Source: Armatimonadota bacterium
GTDB taxonomy: Bacteria > Armatimonadota > Fimbriimonadia > Fimbriimonadales > ATM1
Length of the DNA stretch: 11,911 nt
NCBI GenBank assembly: GCA_003695835.1
Contig: RFHN01000210.1
Location: 1 to 11,911 of the forward strand
Reading direction: 5' to 3'
Of the stretch, positions 5,664 through 11,911 are shown piece after piece. The notes beneath the pieces were generated by a model. It was not told where the DNA came from. It saw only the letters and a list, made by a program, of their open reading frames with translations, and searched no databases. Position 1 is the stretch's first letter, and each line of letters begins with the position of its first letter. A program made the translations under genes and the position numbers.

Positions 5664-8180
5664 ATGTTTCGTTCAAAAGTGTTCGTTGGCATAGTTGCTT
5701 TCGCTGCCGCTGTTGCGACGGCGCAAGCGCAATCCGCCGGCGACTTGTCACACCCTGCGAAGGTACGGCAGGCCGTATCGCGACTCTTGCAGGCCAACCC
5801 CAAGGCGCAGGTCTGGTGGTTTGCGGGCCAAGTGGGTCGCGTCTATGGCAACGTACCGATCGGCGGGCTTGACACGTCGGACACGGCGCAGCAATTCGTG
5901 AACCTGTATGCCGACGTGTTCGGCGTCAGCCCTTCGGACCTCATCTTGTCGAAGTCCACGCCGATCGGCAACGGGAAGTTTGAGGCGGTCTGGTTCGCTC
6001 AGATTCACCACGGCGTGCCTGTGGACGGCGCCGGGCTGACTGTACTTGTCCGTCCGGGCCTGGTTCAGCAGGTCGTGCTTGCCAGTCCGCAAATCAAGCC
6101 GACGCCGGGCGCGCCCCCGCCTGCCGGAATTCTGAGTCCGGATCAGGCAGCCAAGCGGGTTCAGTCGTGGATGCCGTATGCACGGTTCATCAGTTCTCCC
6201 GAGTTCGTAGTATGGGGGAATGGTGAGGAAGGCCGTTACGCCTACAAGGTCTTCGCGGACAAGGGCGATCTGGCGCATCCGGAAGCGTGGATTTTCTACG
6301 TGGACGCGATCAACGGTTCGCTCTTGCAGAAGAAGGATGAGATCTATTACGTGGACGTGAACGGTCACTTCCGCGCGTGGATGACTCCGGGTCTCAATCC
6401 TGACACGACGTGGAATACGCCTCAGCAGTTCGACTATCCGTTTGCTCGCGCGCGAATCGTGGGTGGCAATAGCGTCTTTGCGGACGCGAACGGCGACTTT
6501 ACGATTCCGAACGGCGGCTCCGGGCAGGTTACGGTGGAGGGTGCGCTGGTCGGTCGCTGGTCTACGGTGCAGAACCAGGCCGGCAGCAACCACCTCATCA
6601 CGATGAACGTCACGCCTCCAGGGCCGGCAAACATGCTGTTCAACCCGAGCCCGACGGAGTTCGTGACTGCGCAGGTGAACGCGTTCGTGCACACGGAGAT
6701 CGTGCACAACTTCGCCAAGTCGATCAACAGCGCGTACCCGGGGATTGACATTTCGATCCCGACTCGCGTGAACATCAATAGCACCTGTAACGCGTACTAC
6801 AGCTCCAGCACGATCAACTTTTACCGTGCGGGTGGCGGCTGTCCGAACACGGCCTACACGACGGTTGTGTATCACGAATACGGCCACTTCATCATCGCCA
6901 TGGGCCACAACAACCCGACGGGCGACTACCACGAAGGCGTTGCCGATGTCACGGCGACTCTGCTCGTTGACGACCCGATCGTCGGTCGTGGTTTCCGAGG
7001 GACGCCCGATTCGTACGTGCGCAACGTGGACACGCCGGATGTTCAGTACCCGTGCTCTGGCGAGTCGCACCAGTGCGGTCTCGTGATCGCCGGCGCGTTC
7101 TGGGATGCGAAGCGTGAACTGCAGAACACGATGGGGAATCAGGCGGGCCTCGACCACGCTCGGTTCCTCTATCTGAATCAGATTCTGCTCAGTCCGCGCA
7201 TCGATCCCGGCATTACGATTGACGTGTTGACGCTGGACGACGACGACGGCGACATCACGAACGGCACGCCGCACTACAACGAGATCAACACGGGCTTTAG
7301 CGCGCACAACCTGCCGGCTCCGCCGCTGCGGCTGCTGCGCTTCTTCACATCGCCCGCGGACCTCACCGTCATGCCGGCGAACCGCGAGATCGTGTTCGGC
7401 GTGCGGATCGAAAACCTCGCTGGGCAGTATGACTTCGGAACGGGCAAGGTGCACTTCCGAATCAACGGCGGCGCTTGGCAAGAGCGCGCCCTCATGACCA
7501 CGAGCCTGGATCCGTCGTCGGAGTTGATTCCGGAGTTTGCGTTCCTGCCGCCGCAACCGGTTGGTACGTTGATCGAGTGGTACCTCTCTGCTCGAACGAC
7601 AAACAACCAAACGGTGACGGACGTGGATCCGAACACTCCGCACGAGAGTCTGGTCGCCAACAACCTGGTGACGATCTTCGACGACAACTTCCAGACCAAC
7701 CAGGGCTGGACGGTCACGAACCAAAACGTGACTGGCGGGCCTTGGGAGCGCGGCGTTCCCGCTGGCGACGGCAGCCGCGGCGATCCGCCTACCGACGGCG
7801 ATGGATCGGGCATGTGCTACGTGACCGGCCTTCCCGGTGGCAACAACGACCTCGACGGAGGCCCGACGATCCTTACCAGCCCGGTCTTCAGCATGAGCGG
7901 TAGCAACGGAATCATCAGCCTGAAGTACTGGATGGTGTCGTACAACGGAAACCCGGACGATCTGCTGATTCAGATTTCGAACAACGGCGGATCCAGCTGG
8001 GTGACCGTTCGAACAATCCGTGGCGGCGACAGCGGCGCGTGGACGGACCTCTCGTTCATCGCCAGCAAGTACGTCACGCCTACGTCGAACATGCGCATCC
8101 GACTGTGGGTTGCCGACAATCCGAATGACTCGGTGACCGAAGCTGGGCTCGACGCGGTGAAGATCCGCCGGGCGCAGTAA
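5664..8180 (+). CDS. Secreted zinc metallopeptidase (gluzincin; fungalysin/thermolysin-like) with C-terminal beta domain
   Basis: This is an 838-residue exported protein. A signal peptide covers residues 1 to about 22 (cleavage near AQA-Q). Residues about 30-220 look like a fungalysin/thermolysin propeptide: a DLILSKS segment, VWFAQIHHGVPVDGAGLTVLV, then a region ending with AWIFYVDAINGSLL. The catalytic domain has HEYGH (404-408) and EGVAD, with Glu424 as the third zinc ligand 20 residues after the first His. It is followed by FWDAKREL and an Asp-rich LDDDDGDITNGTPHY (524-538) that could bind calcium. Cys375/393 and Cys464/471 could form disulfides. From about 555 there are two beta-rich regions: an Ig-like stretch, then a jelly-roll-like domain beginning DDNFQTNQGWTV (673-684) and ending AGLDAVKIRR. 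It probably degrades extracellular protein; no dockerin or sorting tag is seen. It is likely a single-gene unit after prfB, closed by the following terminator. Confidence 0.82.
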   Translation: MFRSKVFVGIVAFAAAVATAQAQSAGDLSHPAKVRQAVSRLLQANPKAQVWWFAGQVGRVYGNVPIGGLDTSDTAQQFVNLYADVFGVSPSDLILSKSTPIGNGKFEAVWFAQIHHGVPVDGAGLTVLVRPGLVQQVVLASPQIKPTPGAPPPAGILSPDQAAKRVQSWMPYARFISSPEFVVWGNGEEGRYAYKVFADKGDLAHPEAWIFYVDAINGSLLQKKDEIYYVDVNGHFRAWMTPGLNPDTTWNTPQQFDYPFARARIVGGNSVFADANGDFTIPNGGSGQVTVEGALVGRWSTVQNQAGSNHLITMNVTPPGPANMLFNPSPTEFVTAQVNAFVHTEIVHNFAKSINSAYPGIDISIPTRVNINSTCNAYYSSSTINFYRAGGGCPNTAYTTVVYHEYGHFIIAMGHNNPTGDYHEGVADVTATLLVDDPIVGRGFRGTPDSYVRNVDTPDVQYPCSGESHQCGLVIAGAFWDAKRELQNTMGNQAGLDHARFLYLNQILLSPRIDPGITIDVLTLDDDDGDITNGTPHYNEINTGFSAHNLPAPPLRLLRFFTSPADLTVMPANREIVFGVRIENLAGQYDFGTGKVHFRINGGAWQERALMTTSLDPSSELIPEFAFLPPQPVGTLIEWYLSARTTNNQTVTDVDPNTPHESLVANNLVTIFDDNFQTNQGWTVTNQNVTGGPWERGVPAGDGSRGDPPTDGDGSGMCYVTGLPGGNNDLDGGPTILTSPVFSMSGSNGIISLKYWMVSYNGNPDDLLIQISNNGGSSWVTVRTIRGGDSGAWTDLSFIASKYVTPTSNMRIRLWVADNPNDSVTEAGLDAVKIRRAQ

Positions 8181-8196
8181 GCGCAGGGTAAAATCC

Positions 8197-8226
8197 ACTG
8201 GGTGCGGCCGAGAGGTCGCACCCAGT
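8197..8226 (+). terminator. Strong hairpin terminator after the metallopeptidase gene
   Basis: A 13-bp stem (8197-8209 paired with 8214-8226, with one G-T pair at 8207/8216) encloses a GAGA tetraloop, 16 bases after the stop codon. An A-rich stretch precedes it (TAAAAT at 8189-8194) and TTCTCT follows. The T tract is weak, so efficiency without a factor is uncertain. With flanking A and T runs it could work in both directions. Confidence 0.7.
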
Positions 8227-8273
8227 TCTCTGAAACGATTGCCACGTTAGGCAGTCTAATACGCAGAAGCCGC

Positions 8274-8849
8274 ATGAGAGTCTTAAGAGTTCTTCTGGCA
8301 GCGAGCGTTCTGTTCGGAGGCGCCATTGGCGCCCTCGGGCAGGATGTTGGCTCTGAGCCGCACCCCGTTGCGCAGGCCGCCGCGGACGCAATTCGCGACC
8401 TTGCGGGCACCGACGGGGCGTTTGTTGCTGCCGGGCTTCTCAAAGAAGGCACGCTGAAGGGCGACTTGGCTTCCATCTTCCAATTCCCAACCGACCGGAT
8501 TGTGGTAGTCGAGCTAACGGGCAAGGAGATTCTGGAAGCGCTGGAACGCTCGGTTTCGAGCTATCCCAGCAGCAGCAAGAGCTTCCTGCAGCTGTCTGGC
8601 TTCGTCGTGACGTTTTCGGGCTCCGCTGCGCCGGAGAGTCGGATCCTCGACGTGCAGGTGGACGGCAGGCGCCTGGATCCCGGCGCAACCTACAGCATTG
8701 CCATGCCGGAATCGCTCGCGCGAGGTGCGTTGGGCTACTTCCGCATTTGGAACGCCTCGAAGATCAAGCGAACGCTCGGGACGACGGTAGAGCAAGCGCT
8801 ATCCGGTAAGACCGGGGAGGTGCGCGAATCCAGGTACATCGTCAAGTAG
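8274..8849 (+). CDS. Stand-alone 5'-nucleotidase C-terminal-domain protein, exported
   Basis: From ATG 8274 the product is 191 residues, with a signal peptide (RVLRVLLAASVLFGGAIG, cleavage near ALG-Q). The frame is open from GTG 8202, but that codon is inside the terminator stem and would bury the signal, so I reject it. The mature part matches the C-terminal, substrate-binding domain of the 5'-nucleotidase/UshA family: FPTDRIVVVELTGKEILEALERSV, FLQLSGFVVTFS, SRILDVQVDGRRLDPGATYSIAMPESLARG. The N-terminal metallophosphatase domain is absent, not merely out of frame nearby, so the protein alone should not hydrolyse nucleotides. It could bind a ligand or work with a separate catalytic partner. 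A TCTAAT hexamer lies 13 nt before the ATG. The next gene begins at or inside its 3' end, so the two are likely cotranscribed. Confidence 0.72.
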   Translation: MRVLRVLLAASVLFGGAIGALGQDVGSEPHPVAQAAADAIRDLAGTDGAFVAAGLLKEGTLKGDLASIFQFPTDRIVVVELTGKEILEALERSVSSYPSSSKSFLQLSGFVVTFSGSAAPESRILDVQVDGRRLDPGATYSIAMPESLARGALGYFRIWNASKIKRTLGTTVEQALSGKTGEVRESRYIVK

Positions 8850-8872
8850 CCGTCCTTGCCCTTTGGGTTAGC
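8814..8872 (+). other. In-frame upstream extension coding a lipoprotein signal for the M28 gene
   Basis: Between the in-frame stop at 8807-8809 and the TTG at 8873, the M28 frame is open. It encodes IQVHRQVAVLALWVSL leading into VASC, which is a textbook lipoprotein signal peptide. GGGGAGG at 8814-8820 stands 7 nt before an ATC codon at 8828. No ATG, GTG or TTG exists in this extension. Translation may start at ATC, or ribosomes leaving the previous gene may restart or slip here. Confidence 0.5.
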
Positions 8873-9766
8873 TTGGTCGCATCCTGCGGCCAGGTCTCCG
8901 CTCAGAAACAGGATCTTCTCTTCGACGGCGCCAAAGCCTATTCTCTGCTGAAGGAGCAGTGTGACATCGGCCCGCGATACCCGGGCTCGCCCGGGCACAT
9001 CAAGATGCGGGATTGGCTCGTCGCGCAATGCAAGAAGTACACGGAGGACGTGACGACGCAAGAGTTTCGCCATCAGTGGTCCCGAACGGGCGCAACCGTG
9101 ACGATGTGGAACGTCGTCGCGCGAATGGACTTCGGTGCGAAGAAGACGGTGTTGTTGATGGCGCACTGGGACACCCGCCCCTTCGCCGATCAGGATCCGT
9201 CCTCCGCGAACCACACGAAGCCCATCCTGGGCGCCAACGACGGGGCGAGCGGAGTTGCGGTTCTGCTCGAGCTGATGCGCAGCTTCAAAGAGAAGAAGCC
9301 ACCGGTCAACCTCGTCTTTCTCTTCACTGATGGAGAGGATTTGGGGCCGGGGCTGGATGAGATGTTTCTCGGGGCGACCCATTTCGCCAACCACCTGTCC
9401 GCCTCGGATCGAGAGATCGCGTATGGAATTTTGTTGGACATGATTGGCGACCGCGATCTCGTCGTTCCGCGAGAGCCGAACAGCGACTACTTCGCCCGCT
9501 CGGTGATGGATCGCTTCTACGCGCACGCCGCTTCGCTCGGTTACGCAAAACAGTTCCCCAATCGCGCCGGGCCGATCATTGCGGACGATCACCTCGCGTT
9601 GAACCAGGCCGGAATTCCAACGATTGACCTCATTGACTTCGAATATGGTCCCGGCAACTCGTGGTGGCATACGCTGGAAGACACGCCCGACAAGTGCAGC
9701 GCGGAGTCGCTGGCTGCCGTCGGGCGCGTCGTCGAGTCGTTCCTCCGGAGCGAAACCGAGTCTTAG
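8873..9766 (+). CDS. M28-family zinc peptidase / glutaminyl-cyclase-like lipoprotein
   Basis: The first usual start, TTG 8873, gives 297 residues beginning MVASCGQ, but the true N-terminus is probably upstream (see 8814-8872), making Cys5 a lipidation site. M28 metal-site residues are all present: His98 (HWDTRPFAD), Asp123 (GANDGASG), Glu155-Asp156 (DGEDLG), Asp189 (DMIGD) and His266 (WWHTLEDTPD). His240 lies in DDHLALNQAGIP. M28 enzymes are either co-catalytic two-zinc aminopeptidases or single-zinc glutaminyl-peptide cyclotransferases. The long HWDTRPF and SWWHT motifs look like the cyclase-like branch, but the retained His98 would allow two metals, so the activity is open. It would act outside the cytoplasmic membrane. 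The 3' end converges with the reductase gene, and their stop codons overlap at 9763-9766. Confidence 0.85.
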   Translation: MVASCGQVSAQKQDLLFDGAKAYSLLKEQCDIGPRYPGSPGHIKMRDWLVAQCKKYTEDVTTQEFRHQWSRTGATVTMWNVVARMDFGAKKTVLLMAHWDTRPFADQDPSSANHTKPILGANDGASGVAVLLELMRSFKEKKPPVNLVFLFTDGEDLGPGLDEMFLGATHFANHLSASDREIAYGILLDMIGDRDLVVPREPNSDYFARSVMDRFYAHAASLGYAKQFPNRAGPIIADDHLALNQAGIPTIDLIDFEYGPGNSWWHTLEDTPDKCSAESLAAVGRVVESFLRSETES

Positions 9767-10761
9767 ATCGGCAGCGCGTTCGGCCCGAAGTCGGCTTCGT
9801 AGTACTTCCCGACGTTCGTCCCGGGAGCGATGATTTCATCAATCTGCGCCAGGACCTTGGCGTCGAGCTTCAGCTCCGTAGCGGCGACGAGGTCTTTGAA
9901 CTGCGTAACTTTCCTTGCGCCGATGATCGCGGAGGTGATCCCAGGTTGGTGAAGGACCCAGGCGAGAGAGAGCGTCGTGAGGCTGCAGTCGAGCTTGTCC
10001 GCGATCTTCTTGAGTCTCTTCACGACGCGCTCCGTCTCGCGGTTCCATCGGTTCATCGGATCGCTCTTGACGTAGCGTCCTTCGCGGGGCTTGCCAAGGT
10101 ACTTGCCGCTGAGGATCCCGCCCGCCAGAGGGGACCAAGGGATGACCGCGTAGTTGTAGGTGCGGCAGAACGGCAGAAGCTCGCGCTCAATTCTCCGGTC
10201 AAGAAGATTGTACGGTGGCTGTTCGCTGACGAAGCGGTTGAGGCCCAGTTCGCGGGCGATGTAGTGCGCCTCACAGACTTGCCAAGCCGCGAAGGTGCTC
10301 GTGCCAATGTAACGGACTTTGCCGGCTCGGATCAGGTCGTCCAGCGCTCGGAGTGTCTCGTCGATCGGGATCGAGGGTTGCGGTCGGTGGACCTGGTAGA
10401 GGTCGATCCAGTCGGTTTTCAGCCTCTTGAGGGAGGCTTCGCACTGCATGATGATGTGGCGACGGCTGTTTCCCCAGGCGTTGGGGTCGTCATCCGCCAT
10501 ACGACCGTGGAATTTGGTCGCCAAGATGACCTTGTCCCGGACGCCTTTGATGATCCTTCCGGTCACTGTTTCGCAAAGACCGCGGGCGTAGACGTTGGCG
10601 GTGTCGAAGAAGTTGATTCCGAGATCCAGCGCCTTCTTGCCGATGCGGACACCGGTTTGCGCGTCGCTTCCCCAGTCCTCAGGATGCCATCCGAAGGTCA
10701 TGGTCCCCATGCAGAGCGGGGAGACCATCATTCCAGTTCTTCCAAACGGGCGATACTCCAT
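9763..10761 (-). CDS. Aldo/keto reductase
   Basis: This is a 332-residue (beta/alpha)8 NAD(P)H-dependent carbonyl reductase. The catalytic tetrad is complete: Asp53 and Tyr58 in FFDTANVYARG, Lys83 in ILATKFHG, and His125 in LYQVHRP. The N-terminal RPFGRTGMMVSPLCMGTM is the usual first hairpin and strand. The nucleotide region contains IPWSPLAGGILSGKY (207-221) and IIGARKVTQFKD (279-290), the phosphate-contacting segment of NADP-using members. The overall pattern resembles the YajO/Kv-beta-type branch; no substrate can be named. The start ATG is at 10759-10761. TAAGAT lies 8 nt upstream with no Shine-Dalgarno site, so the mRNA may be leaderless. It is divergent from the next gene, whose ATG is one base away. 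Confidence 0.9.
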   Translation of the reverse strand: MEYRPFGRTGMMVSPLCMGTMTFGWHPEDWGSDAQTGVRIGKKALDLGINFFDTANVYARGLCETVTGRIIKGVRDKVILATKFHGRMADDDPNAWGNSRRHIIMQCEASLKRLKTDWIDLYQVHRPQPSIPIDETLRALDDLIRAGKVRYIGTSTFAAWQVCEAHYIARELGLNRFVSEQPPYNLLDRRIERELLPFCRTYNYAVIPWSPLAGGILSGKYLGKPREGRYVKSDPMNRWNRETERVVKRLKKIADKLDCSLTTLSLAWVLHQPGITSAIIGARKVTQFKDLVAATELKLDAKVLAQIDEIIAPGTNVGKYYEADFGPNALPI

Positions 10762-10762
10762 A

Positions 10763-11134
10763 ATGAGGCATCTTACACGTTCCGGTATGGCGCTTGCACT
10801 TGCTTTCGGTTTGTTCTTCGTCTGGGTCCTCTACGGAGCTTTGACGTGGCGGCGGGTCGCTGCATGGTGCGGGAGGTTCGACGGGCGGTCGTTCGGCTTG
10901 CGCTTTGCCCTGATGGGCGTTGCGTTGCTTGGCTCGCTGGTTGCACTGCTCGGCGGGTTCGCCTGGGCGTCCGCTCGTGGGGACGGAGTGCTTGGAGTGC
11001 GGGAGTTTCTCGTATTCCTTCCCACCGGACTGTTGTTCGTGCACCTTCAGATGGTGGCTGCGGGCCTGATGTGGAGGCTGGGCGCTGAAACCGGAGGGCC
11101 GACCACCGCGTCCGAAGAGAAGGACGAAGCATAA
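10763..11134 (+). CDS. Three-helix membrane protein of unknown function
   Basis: From ATG 10763 the product has 123 residues; an internal ATG at 10787 is equally possible and would start just before the first helix. Three hydrophobic segments are visible: MALALAFGLFFVWVLYGALTW (9-29), FALMGVALLGSLVALLGGFAW (48-68) and FLVFLPTGLLFVHLQMVAAGLMW (about 80-102). An acidic tail ends TASEEKDEA. The loop between helices 1 and 2 is basic (RRVAAWCGRFDGRSFGLR), suggesting it is cytoplasmic. I recognise no family. GATACT at 10752-10757 stands 5 nt before ATG 10763. The frame is open much further upstream, but that part is antisense to the reductase and is not believed. The next gene follows after 24 bases, so an operon is likely. 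Confidence 0.62.
   Translation: MRHLTRSGMALALAFGLFFVWVLYGALTWRRVAAWCGRFDGRSFGLRFALMGVALLGSLVALLGGFAWASARGDGVLGVREFLVFLPTGLLFVHLQMVAAGLMWRLGAETGGPTTASEEKDEA
10770..10775 (-). promoter_or_regulatory. -10-like hexamer for the aldo/keto reductase gene
   Basis: TAAGAT on the minus strand ends 8 nt before the ATG at 10761. A poor -35, TGCAAG, is 17 nt further upstream. The site lies inside the first codons of the divergent membrane-protein gene. Confidence 0.35.
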
Positions 11135-11158
11135 TACGACCGGAATAGGAGGACCTCG

Positions 11159-11758
11159 ATGAAAAGTGCATTGATCTTAGCCCTTTGCTTGCTGTGTGCG
11201 TCCCTGCCCACGGCGACCCAGACGACTTCGAAACCGGATCCCTATGGAGTGGATCCGATCCTCGACACCTTGGCAGAGATTGATTTGGCAAATCAGATCC
11301 TTCCGCTGCTTCTCACCAAAGAGCAGACCAACGAGATCCTCACCATCATCGAGCGCACGCGAGCCGCGGTGAAAGAGCAACAGAAGAAAGAGGCGGACGC
11401 CCTCAAGGCCCTGAAGGCCGAAGCGGACAAGGTGCACAAGGAAGCGGTGGAGATGGGCAAAGTGCCCTCTCAAGAGTTCCTCAAGAAGGTGAACGACCTT
11501 TTCGCCACGTGGGAGAAAGAACGGCTCAACATCCGAGCCAAGAACACGATCCTGCTCATGTCGCGGATCAAAGACATTCTGAACGAGGGTCAGATCAAAG
11601 CGGCGATCGGGGTCGTGGACAAGGTGTACGATGAGCAGTTGAAGCAGTTCGTCGAGAACCCAACGGACGACCAAAAACTGTCGTACTACGCGGTCAACGT
11701 TTTCTTCAACGATAGTGCGTACGAGTTCCTCCGGAAGCGTTACGCGGCGATGAAGTAG
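11159..11758 (+). CDS. Exported helical protein of unknown function
   Basis: This is a 199-residue product with a good ribosome site, AGGAGG at 11147-11152, 6 nt before the ATG. A signal peptide is clear (KSALILALCLLCASLPTATQ, cleavage near residue 20). The mature protein is mostly amphipathic helix: LLLTKEQTNEILTIIERTRAAVKEQQKKEADALKAL, then an Ala/Lys/Glu-rich coiled-coil-like stretch to about residue 95, a LFATWEKERLNIRAKNTILLMSRIKDIL helix, and a Tyr/Phe-rich C-terminus (SYYAVNVFFNDSAYEFL). The repeated E-x-x-K spacing and the position after a signal peptide loosely resemble small periplasmic helical stress or chaperone proteins (Spy/CpxP-like), but no signature motif is present and I do not assign it. 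It follows the three-helix membrane protein gene and may work with it. Confidence 0.7.
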   Translation: MKSALILALCLLCASLPTATQTTSKPDPYGVDPILDTLAEIDLANQILPLLLTKEQTNEILTIIERTRAAVKEQQKKEADALKALKAEADKVHKEAVEMGKVPSQEFLKKVNDLFATWEKERLNIRAKNTILLMSRIKDILNEGQIKAAIGVVDKVYDEQLKQFVENPTDDQKLSYYAVNVFFNDSAYEFLRKRYAAMK

Positions 11759-11878
11759 AGCGCGTTCGATGCCCACCGGATCTCGAACCAGAAGCTCTCC
11801 ACGAGTCCTGCGCTAATTGATTAGGGTAGCATTCATCGCTCAACGCCCATCAGCAAGACGGTTTGGTGAGGTTATGAA

Positions 11879-11911
11879 ATGAGTGATCTGTTGTTCCGCA
11901 AAGTGGATTAC
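11879..11911 (+). CDS. Start of a further gene (11 codons, cut by window end)
   Basis: ATG 11879 opens MSDLLFRKVDY, in frame to the last base. GGTGAGG at about 11865-11871 is a suitable ribosome site, about 7 nt upstream. An overlapping ATG at 11874 meets a stop after two codons. The 120 bases before it carry no other gene; a near-palindrome, CTAAT-TG-ATTAG, at about 11813-11824 could be an operator. The product cannot be identified from 11 residues. Confidence 0.45.
   Translation, partial: MSDLLFRKVDY

Noticed and set aside
5656..5694. 12-residue mini-frame starting between the ribosome site and the metallopeptidase ATG
   Set aside because: The 3-nt spacing from AAGGAGG is too short for efficient initiation, and the peptide shows no feature; it is probably chance.
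5748..8198. Open frame of over 800 codons antisense to the metallopeptidase gene
   Set aside because: It mirrors the sense codon bias of a GC-rich gene, is very rich in Arg, Val and His without domain motifs, and the sense frame has a signal peptide, zinc site and ribosome site.
812..9766. A linked N-terminus pathway joining ClpS with the glutaminyl-cyclase-like M28 protein
   Set aside because: ClpS works in the cytoplasm and the M28 protein carries an export signal; they are 7 kb apart with unrelated genes between.
9661..11088. Plus-strand open frame of 475 codons across the reductase gene
   Set aside because: It runs antisense to a complete catalytic aldo/keto reductase and has no recognisable motif or ribosome site.
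11759..11830. Terminator from AGCGC near 11760 and GCGCT near 11810
   Set aside because: The arms are about 45 bases apart with no supporting stem and no T tract.

Overview
This is a gene-dense, moderately GC-rich bacterial chromosome segment with coding on both strands. It holds twelve intact or nearly intact genes and one partial gene at each edge. No gene fixes the phylum. A ClpS adaptor, an RF2 gene with a recoding site, a fused aldolase/dehydrogenase, several exported proteins and a YfhO-like membrane protein would fit a Gram-negative-type heterotroph such as Armatimonadota (Fimbriimonadia-like) or a neighbouring lineage; this is a low-confidence guess. No IS element, phage gene, CRISPR array, tRNA or rRNA is visible, so it looks like ordinary chromosome rather than an island.

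Layout: (1) 1-1383, plus strand: the 3' end of a YfhO-like membrane protein gene, overlapped by two consecutive ClpS-like genes that also overlap each other. The second has most of the N-degron pocket; the first has lost it. (2) 1386-1754, minus: a small lipoprotein. (3) 1796-3811, plus: a bifunctional class II aldolase/short-chain dehydrogenase of the rhamnulose-1-phosphate aldolase type. (4) 3816-4271, minus: a small two-helix membrane protein. (5) 4272-4501: the only sizeable non-coding stretch, holding a direct repeat and a chain of strong hairpins. (6) 4502-5612, plus: prfB (RF2), read through a +1 programmed frameshift. (7) 5664-8180, plus: a large secreted zinc metallopeptidase, ended by a strong terminator hairpin. 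(8) 8274-9766, plus: a stand-alone 5'-nucleotidase C-terminal domain, then an M28 / glutaminyl-cyclase-like peptidase whose lipoprotein signal is encoded upstream of any usual start codon. (9) 9763-10761, minus: an aldo/keto reductase. (10) 10763-11758, plus: a three-helix membrane protein and a secreted helical protein, probably one operon. (11) 11879 to the end: the first 11 codons of another gene.

Most genes are unrelated housekeeping or envelope functions rather than one pathway. The most notable points are the tandem ClpS pair with one inactivated-looking pocket, the structured RNA-like element before prfB, the hidden signal peptide of the M28 gene, and a repeated pattern in which genes that begin a transcript carry a -10-like hexamer 5-8 nt before the start codon with no Shine-Dalgarno site (possible leaderless mRNAs), while most internal operon genes have ribosome binding sites. 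No previously undescribed multi-gene system can be claimed from this window.
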